This document shows positions 44,028 to 50,883 of a stretch of DNA of 64,000 nt, one piece after another; the stretch's first letter is position 1; each line of letters starts with the position of its first letter. Made by a program: the position numbers and the translations under genes. The DNA lies in assembly GCA_015258065.1 (NCBI GenBank), contig JABZIZ010000011.1:1-64000 (forward strand), read 5' to 3'. Origin of the DNA: Lachnospiraceae bacterium (GTDB lineage: Bacteria > Bacillota > Clostridia > Lachnospirales > Lachnospiraceae). Under the pieces are notes generated by a model. It did not search any database. It was given only the letters and a program-made list of their open reading frames with translations, and had not been told where the DNA came from.

Positions 44028-44459
44028 TTATTTTTGCTCTTTCGCTTCTTTGTTTCCGGTGTTTCCTTCTGTGGTTCCTTCTTTGGAAGTCATGGAACAC
44101 TTCCCGTCGAAAACCGCATTTTCATCAATGACGATTGCCTTCGTGGTAATATCTCCGACTACCTTTCCGGTGTCGCTGATTTCTGTCTTTCCTTCTGATG
44201 AATCAATGTTTCCATGGATTTCCCCGGCCAGAAAGACGTTGTCCGCTTTGGTATTCCCTTCGATTTTTCCGGTGGATCCCACAATCAGGGAGCCTTTTAC
44301 CTCGACGTCGCCTTTGATCTCGCCGTCAATCCTGGTGGACCCTTCTGCGTGAAGCTTGCCTTCACAGATGGTGCCGCTGCCGATCAGGGTAACTACCTGC
44401 TGCGCAGCTGTGTCGTATAAGGTCGTGCTGCTGGATTTCTGTGTCTGAAATAGTGACAT
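44028..44459 (-). CDS. Bactofilin family cytoskeletal protein
   Basis: A 143-residue protein with the bactofilin right-handed beta-helix core (about residues 20-115), visible as repeats like GTICEGKLHAEGSTRIDGEIKG and GEIHGNI, flanked by short disordered tails. Bactofilins polymerise without nucleotide and organise wall enzymes at the membrane. The gene lies 10 bp downstream of a LytM-domain membrane protein, the classic bactofilin partner. The C-terminal tail is rich in Lys, Glu and Thr. Confidence 0.93.
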   Translation of the reverse strand: MSLFQTQKSSSTTLYDTAAQQVVTLIGSGTICEGKLHAEGSTRIDGEIKGDVEVKGSLIVGSTGKIEGNTKADNVFLAGEIHGNIDSSEGKTEISDTGKVVGDITTKAIVIDENAVFDGKCSMTSKEGTTEGNTGNKEAKEQK

Positions 44460-44469
44460 TTTTCACCTC

Positions 44470-45258
44470 TTATCCGTTGATATCAATGATCTCTTCGGGA
44501 TTCACATATTGGTCGTCCTTTTGGATCTGATATCCTACGTTAGTATTTTTTGTTCCGATCATGAAGAGGGCGTCTCCGCGCTGAACCATCGCACCTGCTT
44601 TGACGAGGGGGCTTCCGGCATTGCGGTAAATGGAAAGATAGCCGTTGCCGTGATCAATCGTGATCGTATGGCCGTATTCCGCATCATCGGTGACGGACTG
44701 AACGGTGCCGCTTCCGGAAGCGATGATCTGCGATCCGACAGAGGCGGTGAAAATGACGATCGGATTGCCGCTTTCTTTCCCGTCTTCCTTGCCGGTGCCA
44801 TTGGGATTGTCCTTCCCCGCTTTCATCTGCGCAGAGGAGGAGAGAGGGAAACCGCTGGGGATTTTCATTTCCTCTTCCGTTTTAGCAGCTTTCTCTTCGG
44901 CACTCCGGTAATTGTTCACCGCAACCATGAGTTGATCCGCTTCGTCATGAAGTTCGGAATTCTCTTTGCTCAGTTTCTTGTTCTCGGAAGTAAGATGAGC
45001 AACCTGTGCGGTCAACTCCCTTTTCATAGAAGAGCTGCGATGAATATAGATGCCGGCGTAGATCATAAAACAGAGGATGACGAGGGAAAGTGCAAAGACA
45101 CTGTAGACAAGGACAAGCGCCGGCACGTGGGAGAGGGTGAACTGTCTGATCCCCTGACCGGCCTCATCGGTGATGATCATAAACGTATAATGCCGTTTAT
45201 GAGAATGTTTCCGGGGTTTCTCTCTGTTGGATGAGGTTGGTGCTTCGTAATCCTGCAT
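44470..45258 (-). CDS. Membrane-anchored LytM/M23-like protein, probably inactive
   Basis: A 262-residue protein: cytoplasmic N-terminus (1-40), one membrane segment (about 41-66), a coiled coil (about 70-120) and a C-terminal LytM-like domain (about 165-262) with GHTITIDHGNGYLSIYRN and VQRGDALFMIG. The metal ligands of M23 peptidases are not visible: the first His-x3-Asp site is missing and the HxH motif is replaced by NVGYQIQ. It is therefore likely a regulator or anchor, not a peptidase. It is transcribed with bactofilin, which probably positions it. Confidence 0.88.
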   Translation of the reverse strand: MQDYEAPTSSNREKPRKHSHKRHYTFMIITDEAGQGIRQFTLSHVPALVLVYSVFALSLVILCFMIYAGIYIHRSSSMKRELTAQVAHLTSENKKLSKENSELHDEADQLMVAVNNYRSAEEKAAKTEEEMKIPSGFPLSSSAQMKAGKDNPNGTGKEDGKESGNPIVIFTASVGSQIIASGSGTVQSVTDDAEYGHTITIDHGNGYLSIYRNAGSPLVKAGAMVQRGDALFMIGTKNTNVGYQIQKDDQYVNPEEIIDING

Positions 45259-45357
45259 AATTTACCTGCCATCTAGGGTTCATGATTCAGAACATCTGTT
45301 TAAGATTTTAACACAGGAACTTTATTTGTGTCAAAAACTGTAAAACTTTCATAATAT

Positions 45358-45376
45358 TATGATACAAGTGTCAAAA
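45358..45376 (+). promoter_or_regulatory. Second copy of the 19-bp promoter element
   Basis: Identical to 41308-41326. A GTGTCAAAAA motif occurs within it (45368-45377) and again 40 bp upstream (45328-45337). It lies about 65 bp before the SEC-C gene. Confidence 0.55.
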
Positions 45377-45438
45377 AAAAACCATTCGTGTTACAATAGT
45401 TGCCGATATCATCATTCGTTGGAAAGGAAGTTGAAACC

Positions 45439-45954
45439 ATGGCACTGTTACAGAAATGGAGGGACAAGGCCTATTCGGAGACTGCGGAGAAGTCGCAGCT
45501 GGAGAAGCTCTGGTCCGATTACTTTTTAAAAGAAAAAGAGATCTATGCGCAACTCTTAAAAGATCCCGACACGGAAGTGAAAGGGACGGTTGCGGAATTG
45601 GCACAGAAATTCGGGGTTGATTTGATGACGATGACCGGCTTTCTGGACGGCATCGATGAGTCGCTAACTGAACAAAACCCGATCGAGGAGATGGAGGAAG
45701 ACACCGTTGTTTCTCTGCGCTTCGATAAGGAAAAATTATATAAGAACATGGTCGCTGCAGGAGCAGACTGGCTGTACGGACTTCCGGAGTGGGATTCGAT
45801 TTTTGACAAGGACAAGCAGAAGGAGCTCTACCGGGAGCAGAAGAATTCGGGAACCTTCCATAAGACGGTTCTGGTGCGCCCGAATGATCCCTGTCCTTGC
45901 GGAAGCGGTAAGAAATATAAGAGGTGCCATGGAAGAAAGGGAGCGGAAGCGTAG
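45439..45954 (+). CDS. SEC-C motif protein
   Basis: A 171-residue cytoplasmic protein ending in a SEC-C zinc motif, DPCPCGSGKKYKRCHG (Cys-x-Cys...Cys-His), as at the C-terminus of SecA. The first 145 residues are helical and charged, with no recognised fold. The start at 45439 has GAAAGGAAG upstream; 13 codons further up in frame are not supported. thrS follows 14 bp later in the same operon. The motif binds zinc and may contact the ribosome or SecB-like partners; the function is unknown. Confidence 0.88.
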   Translation: MALLQKWRDKAYSETAEKSQLEKLWSDYFLKEKEIYAQLLKDPDTEVKGTVAELAQKFGVDLMTMTGFLDGIDESLTEQNPIEEMEEDTVVSLRFDKEKLYKNMVAAGADWLYGLPEWDSIFDKDKQKELYREQKNSGTFHKTVLVRPNDPCPCGSGKKYKRCHGRKGAEA

Positions 45955-45968
45955 AAAGAAGGATTGCA

Positions 45969-47792
45969 ATGTCACTGAATAAAGAAGATTTTTTAGCGGT
46001 ATATCGTCATTCCATGTCGCATATTCTGGCGAAGGCGGTCATTGAGATTTTCGGCAAAGAAAATGTGCAATATGCGATAGGACCTCAGATTGCAGACGGT
46101 TTCTATTATGATTTCATCCTGCCTCGTCCGGTAAACAAAGATGATTTTGCCGTGATTGAAAGCAAGATGCGTGAGATTCTAAAGCGCAAAGAAGATTGGA
46201 CCAGGAAGGAAGTTTCCAGAAAAGACGCGCTGGAGCTGTTCAAAAATCAGAAATTCAAAACCGAAGTGATTCAGGATCTTCCGGAAGATGCGACCATCAC
46301 GGTTTATCAAACAGGAAATGATTATGTCGATCTGTGCAAGGGGCCTCACGTCGAGAATTCACAGGAACTTTTAGGGGTTGCTTTTCAGATTCGGTCGGTG
46401 TCCGGCTCTTACTGGAGAGGAGATGAGCACAGGGAGCAGTTGCAGCGCATCTATTGCTATGCCTTTCCGACCAAGGAGGAACTGAAGGCGCATGTGGCGC
46501 TGATTAAAGAGGCACAGGAGAGGGATCACCGTAAGATCGGGCAACAGCTGGAGCTCTTTATGTTTGATGAGACCGCCCCCGGTATGCCATACTGGCTGCC
46601 CCGTGGATGGAAGCTGTACAATGCGCTCATGGACTTCTCCAGAGAACAGCAGGAGATTTTCGGATATTCGGAAATTTCGGCGCCTCTGATTAACAATCGC
46701 AAGCTGTGGCTGGTTTCCGGTCACTGGGCGCATTATAAGAACAACATGTTTATCGTGCCGGATCTGGAAACCGATGAAGAAGGGAATTTCATCGAAGCGA
46801 AGATCGAGGCGAGCGAGGAGAATGCCGATATTTATGCCGCCAAGCCGATGAACTGTCCGAATGCGATGATGACTTATAAGCGCAAACCTCGCTCTTATAA
46901 GGATCTTCCGATCCGTTACAGCGAATATGATGTCCTTCACCGCAAAGAGAAGTCCGGTCAGATGTCGGGTCTGCTTCGGGTACAGGCTTTCAGGCAGGAC
47001 GATGACCATACCTTTGTCATGGAAAGTCAGATTGAGGAGGAAATCGCCAGAATCTTTGAACTGGCAGACCGCATTTATTCTACCCTTGGCGTGACCTACC
47101 GTGCAGAGCTTTCTACCAGACCGGATGACTTTATGGGAGATATCAAGGTTTGGGACCGCGCTGAAGCGGCTCTCAAGCGGATCCTGGATCACAAATACGG
47201 CGAAGGCGGTTATGAGATCAATGAAGGGGACGGTGCGTTTTACGGTCCGAAAATTGATTTGCAGATGAAGGATGCGCTCGGTAGAGAATGGCAGGTCGGG
47301 ACCTTCCAGTTAGACTTCCAGTTGCCGCATAATTTTGAACTGAAATATACGGCGGCAGACGGGAGTCAACAGGAACCGGTGGTCATTCACCGCGCCATTT
47401 ACGGTTCTTTCGAACGCTTTATCGGTGTGTTAATCGAGAACTTTAAGGGCGTGTTCCCGTTCTGGATGTCTCCTTATCAGGTGGGAATTGTGCCGATCCG
47501 TACAGAACACAATGATTATGCAAGGAAGGTGGCGGAAAAGCTGGCGGCCAGCCATGTGCGCTTCGAAGCGGATTATTCGGATAACAATATGAAGGAAAAG
47601 ATCAAGAAGTTTAAGAACTTTAAAGATCCGTATATTGTAGTTCTGGGAGATCGGGAAGCGGCGGAGAACACGGTTTCGATCAACGTCAGAGGTTCGAATA
47701 AACAGATTCAAAATGTGCCGCTGGATCGTTTTGCAGAGGTGTGCAGAGCGTTAAATGCGGAGAGATCACTGGAACTGACAGAAGAGTTCTGA
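45969..47792 (+). CDS. thrS: Threonyl-tRNA synthetase lacking the TGS domain
   Basis: A 607-residue class II synthetase. It begins directly at the editing region (VYRHSMSHILAKAVIEIFG, the His-x3-His site), so the N-terminal TGS domain of about 60 residues found in most ThrRS is absent. The catalytic core has zinc ligands in KPMNCPN, VLHRKEKSG and VIHRAIYGSFERF. The anticodon domain follows (PYQVGIVPI...). The start at 45969 has AGAAAGAAGG upstream. An in-frame ATG at 45924 lies inside the SEC-C gene. No T-box leader is present; a bidirectional terminator follows. Confidence 0.96.
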   Translation: MSLNKEDFLAVYRHSMSHILAKAVIEIFGKENVQYAIGPQIADGFYYDFILPRPVNKDDFAVIESKMREILKRKEDWTRKEVSRKDALELFKNQKFKTEVIQDLPEDATITVYQTGNDYVDLCKGPHVENSQELLGVAFQIRSVSGSYWRGDEHREQLQRIYCYAFPTKEELKAHVALIKEAQERDHRKIGQQLELFMFDETAPGMPYWLPRGWKLYNALMDFSREQQEIFGYSEISAPLINNRKLWLVSGHWAHYKNNMFIVPDLETDEEGNFIEAKIEASEENADIYAAKPMNCPNAMMTYKRKPRSYKDLPIRYSEYDVLHRKEKSGQMSGLLRVQAFRQDDDHTFVMESQIEEEIARIFELADRIYSTLGVTYRAELSTRPDDFMGDIKVWDRAEAALKRILDHKYGEGGYEINEGDGAFYGPKIDLQMKDALGREWQVGTFQLDFQLPHNFELKYTAADGSQQEPVVIHRAIYGSFERFIGVLIENFKGVFPFWMSPYQVGIVPIRTEHNDYARKVAEKLAASHVRFEADYSDNNMKEKIKKFKNFKDPYIVVLGDREAAENTVSINVRGSNKQIQNVPLDRFAEVCRALNAERSLELTEEF

Positions 47793-47821
47793 GAAGCCAA
47801 ATTGAATTCATTCTAAAATAG

Positions 47822-47866
47822 TACCCCCTCTCGGAAAGATATGGACGCCGAAGAGGGGGTGTTTTG
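47822..47866 (+). terminator. Bidirectional terminator thrS/flavodoxin
   Basis: ACCCCCTCTCGG pairs with CCGAAGAGGGGGT (one bulge), followed by GTTTTGT on the plus strand and ACTATTTTAG on the minus strand. Confidence 0.85.
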
Positions 47867-47899
47867 TATGGTTTTACGATCGGATCTATTTTGCGATCG

Positions 47900-47982
47900 G
47901 ATGCGCTTTCCTTTCGGATGCGTTGCTTTCGGATGCGTTTTCCTTTCGGATGTGTTTTGCTTTCGAATGTGCTTTACTTTCG
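47900..47982 (+). repeat. 17-bp tandem repeat, five copies
   Basis: Units at 47900, 47917 (15 bp), 47932, 47949 and 47966 of the form GATGcGttTTcCTTTCG. The last unit contains the flavodoxin stop codon. Confidence 0.9.
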
Positions 47983-48501
47983 GATGCCGATCCGGTGAAA
48001 GACCTCGTCCACAAAAATATTGGCTCTCAAGAGATCCTGGTTGTCCGGGTGAGTGGAGGAGGCTTCGTATTCCTGCATCATCTTTTCCCAGGTGGCTGCC
48101 TTTTCGCCTCGGAAACGGTCGTAACTTTGTCGGATTTCGGGAGACATTTTGCCACGACAGAAATAAGCGCCCATATAGCGGTTGTCCGAAGGAAGAAAGG
48201 CCAGAATCTGATTTTCCAGCAATTTGTGGTAGGCGGGAGAATCTCCCATTCCGCAGGTGCCGAATAAGGCCACGGTCTTCCCGTGGAGAGACAGCAGAAG
48301 ATCCATAATCTCGATGGAACAGCTGGAGTGATTGACCCAAAAACCGATGAAATAAATATCTCCATCACTTTGACCGTTCCAGTTCCGGATCTGCAAAAGC
48401 TCCTTCTCTTCGCTATGAATCGCAGAGTAGATCTCTTTTGCCACACGTTCCGTATTTCCTGTTTCACTTGCATAGACGACCAGATATTTGTGTTTGCTCA
48501 T
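47974..48501 (-). CDS. Flavodoxin family protein
   Basis: A 175-residue flavodoxin-fold protein. The FMN phosphate loop is ASETGNTERVA near residues 11-21, and the second flavin loop is GTCGMGDSPAYH near 81-92. After the flavodoxin core (about 140 residues) come about 30 residues with many charges. Related proteins carry electrons to reductases or act in haem or quinone metabolism; no partner is adjacent. The last residues are encoded by a tandem repeat unit. Confidence 0.88.
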   Translation of the reverse strand: MSKHKYLVVYASETGNTERVAKEIYSAIHSEEKELLQIRNWNGQSDGDIYFIGFWVNHSSCSIEIMDLLLSLHGKTVALFGTCGMGDSPAYHKLLENQILAFLPSDNRYMGAYFCRGKMSPEIRQSYDRFRGEKAATWEKMMQEYEASSTHPDNQDLLRANIFVDEVFHRIGIRK

Positions 48502-48595
48502 ACTTTTTTACAGTGATGAATGAATGACGGTTTCGTGCAGCGGTTAAGGCGGACAGAGGCGGATTCCGGCCTGCGTGGATGGGAATGGGTAGTGG

Positions 48596-49270
48596 TTAGC
48601 AGCATAAAATGAAAGGTACCAGACCGCCCGCGGATCCTCCAAGGAAGTTGCAGCACAGGCTTCCCATACAGCAAAGGGAGCAAAGCCTGGACATTTCAGG
48701 CGGTACATTCATTTGAAAGGGAGATCCGTAAAAAGTCTGTTGTGCATCGTACCAGGAAGTGCCGGACTGCAGCTGCAAAAGCAGCTGACGGTAGTTGGCA
48801 TTGGAAGGATCCAGGTTGACGGCGCGTTGTGCATCTTCCGTGGCACTCACGTGGTTCCCCAAACCTGCATTTGCAATGGCGCTATAGTAATACCACCTGG
48901 CAGAGCGACCGGAAAGAGAGTCCAGTACATGCCGCGCTTCGGCAAAGTGCATGCTTTGAATATAATTGACCACGGCACGAAGCCGCACGGATTCTTCGTC
49001 ATCACCGTCCTCTTCCTGCCTGTGATCGCTTTGAAACGGGCCAAAGCCGTCAAAAGGAGAACGGTAGGCACTGCCTCCCCTTTCTCGTTCCTCCATAATC
49101 TGATTGTAAGCCTGTGTGATTCTTTTAAACATCTCTTCTGCCTGGTCTTTTCTTGGGTTGTTGATGTTGGCATCGGGATGATATTTTCTGGATAATTTGC
49201 GGTAGGCTTTTTTGATTTCTTCATCGGATGCATCTTTCGATACACCTAAAAGCTGGTAAGGGTCGGTCAT
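48596..49270 (-). CDS. J-domain (DnaJ-like) protein
   Basis: A 224-residue protein. Residues 3-65 are a J domain with the HPD motif (KYHPDANI near 31) that stimulates DnaK. A TPR-like helical part follows (about 110-165). The C-terminal 40 residues are hydrophobic and Cys-rich (LCSLCCMGSLCC...PFILCC), possibly a membrane anchor or metal site. It lacks the Gly/Phe and zinc regions of DnaJ proper, so it is a specialised co-chaperone. Its ATG overlaps the upstream DUF5685-like stop (ATGA). Confidence 0.87.
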   Translation of the reverse strand: MTDPYQLLGVSKDASDEEIKKAYRKLSRKYHPDANINNPRKDQAEEMFKRITQAYNQIMEERERGGSAYRSPFDGFGPFQSDHRQEEDGDDEESVRLRAVVNYIQSMHFAEARHVLDSLSGRSARWYYYSAIANAGLGNHVSATEDAQRAVNLDPSNANYRQLLLQLQSGTSWYDAQQTFYGSPFQMNVPPEMSRLCSLCCMGSLCCNFLGGSAGGLVPFILCC

Positions 49271-50148
49271 TGTTTTGCTCTGCTCATTTCTCTTTCTTCT
49301 ACGGGGCGGTTCGCCATCCTTTTTTGCAATTTCTGATCCGCACGCAGATAGCCGTTGAAAATACCTGCGTAAAGGATGTTACGGAGAATGGAGACATCCT
49401 TCAGAAGAGGAAGCTTTTCAAAAGATTTCGTACATTCTCCTGCCGTCTGATACAGGAGTTCTTTCATGGTTTGGCTGAAATGAATGGGATCCTTTTCCCA
49501 TAAAGAAATCAGCGGGTTATAATTCTTTTTTTGGAGATCGAGGTGCAAATCATCGAAGGCATCCGTGAGATAAATGAATTTTCCCAGGAAAAAACCGATG
49601 CGAAAAAGCACATCGGACCATTCATCCTTCCGGTAAACGAACAAAGCGCCCATGATCTCTCCGAATCGGTTGGCGACCGGTTCGGGGCTGTCACAGTGGT
49701 CTGCTTCTAAAGCGTGGATGCTTTGCAACTGACGGGTAAGATGCGCCGTCTTTTCGGGATATTTCCTCACCAGTCTTTGGTAATTTTTTCTCAAACAGGC
49801 AAGAGTGAGAAGAGCGGAAGGTTTATGTTCATCCTGCCAGTCGTCCAGAGCCTTATGATAAGCCAATAGAAGATTGATGTCGGCGGCATAGGCGCTGAAT
49901 TGATTGCGGATTCTGGCTCTTTTGACAAAGGGATGGGATAGGCATCTGCCGTAGCATACCTGTTCTTCCGGCTCATAAAGAGAAGTGAGCAGAAGCGCAA
50001 GAAAAGTGAGGTCATAGCTGAGTGTCCATTCTCCGCTGAGACCGTAGCCCTCTTTGAGATCCCTGCACAGCCCACAATAATAAGCTCTATAACGTTCGAA
50101 CTCACGAAATTTGAGTTCTGGCTGATAAACCTGAATATAGCCGAACAT
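49267..50148 (-). CDS. DUF5685-like all-helical protein with two Asp-rich motifs
   Basis: A 293-residue helical protein starting MFGYIQVYQPELKFREFERY, the usual opening of this family of unknown function. Cysteines at 25/28 (YCGLC) and 65/69 (CYGRC) could bind a metal. Two acidic clusters, Asp102-Asp103-x2-Asp106 and Asp196-x2-Asp199-Asp200-x3-Asp204, resemble the paired Asp-rich motifs of squalene/phytoene-synthase-like isoprenoid enzymes. The start at 50148 was chosen over a GTG 33 bp upstream. It is the middle gene of a three-gene operon, 2 bp after the zinc-ribbon gene. Isoprenoid chemistry is a hypothesis only. Confidence 0.82.
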   Translation of the reverse strand: MFGYIQVYQPELKFREFERYRAYYCGLCRDLKEGYGLSGEWTLSYDLTFLALLLTSLYEPEEQVCYGRCLSHPFVKRARIRNQFSAYAADINLLLAYHKALDDWQDEHKPSALLTLACLRKNYQRLVRKYPEKTAHLTRQLQSIHALEADHCDSPEPVANRFGEIMGALFVYRKDEWSDVLFRIGFFLGKFIYLTDAFDDLHLDLQKKNYNPLISLWEKDPIHFSQTMKELLYQTAGECTKSFEKLPLLKDVSILRNILYAGIFNGYLRADQKLQKRMANRPVEEREMSRAKQ

Positions 50149-50150
50149 GC

Positions 50151-50585
50151 TTAAGAAACTTTGCGGAATTCCTTCTGGCACTTAGGACATCGGATCACAA
50201 TGTTGCCTTTGCCACGCGGAATTCGAATCTTCTGCCCGCAAGAGGGACATTTGTAAATATGATAGTGTCTCAGCTGCGCACCGTGTGTCTGTGCGTGCTT
50301 GACGCTTCCACCAATACGGGATAAGAAGCTTCTTACTTTTCCGGCATATTGCACATAGACCTCGTTTTCGTGATAACGCCTGGGAATGTTTCTGGAAAAC
50401 AACCGAAAATAAAGGATAAAAAAGAGAAAAAGAGAAACGGTAACGAAAGTGCGTGACGGCCAGAAGATGGAAATGGTTAATAGAACAAACCAAAATCCCA
50501 TCAAAAATTTGGTCAGGCGGTCAATTCCGTAAGATCCATACCGTCCCTGCATAAATCTCGAAATATAATCCCTAAAAGTCCCCAT
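50151..50585 (-). CDS. Membrane protein with C-terminal zinc ribbon
   Basis: A 144-residue protein with two hydrophobic segments (about residues 28-42 and 46-64) and a cytoplasmic C-terminal zinc ribbon, CPSCGQKIRIPRGKGNIVIRCPKC. The linker is basic. It is the first gene of the operon leading to the DUF5685-like and J-domain genes and may bring these to the membrane. On the minus strand, TTGCAA, 17 bp, TAGACT upstream (near 50640) may be the promoter. The function is not known. Confidence 0.82.
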   Translation of the reverse strand: MGTFRDYISRFMQGRYGSYGIDRLTKFLMGFWFVLLTISIFWPSRTFVTVSLFLFFILYFRLFSRNIPRRYHENEVYVQYAGKVRSFLSRIGGSVKHAQTHGAQLRHYHIYKCPSCGQKIRIPRGKGNIVIRCPKCQKEFRKVS

Positions 50586-50845
50586 AGAATACCCTCTCTG
50601 TCCACCTTCTACATAGTGACCTGATAGTAAAAAGTCTAATCGGGTACAATGGGTATTGCAATGAATCGTGAATAAAGTTATCTAAAAAATGCTTAAAAGA
50701 ATACGGAAAATTAAACGTTTATTCATCAAATTGTACAGGAACAGGGTTATCCGACGAAAGCAAAAAAGCGCTTAGACAGGACAGTGTAGTGTAAAACGCC
50801 TCGTCCGCCACGGACACATTCATCATGGATCTATCCACTTCCGGC

Positions 50846-50875
50846 TTGTCTTAGAGCAAGCGGACGTTGTAAAAT
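50846..50875 (+). promoter_or_regulatory. Promoter predicting a near-leaderless sugar transferase mRNA
   Basis: TTGTCT (50846-50851), 18-bp spacer, TAAAAT (50870-50875), then 8 bases to ATG at 50884. No Shine-Dalgarno site. A GCTTG/CAAGC stem overlaps the -35 box. Confidence 0.55.
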
Positions 50876-50883
50876 AAAAAAAC

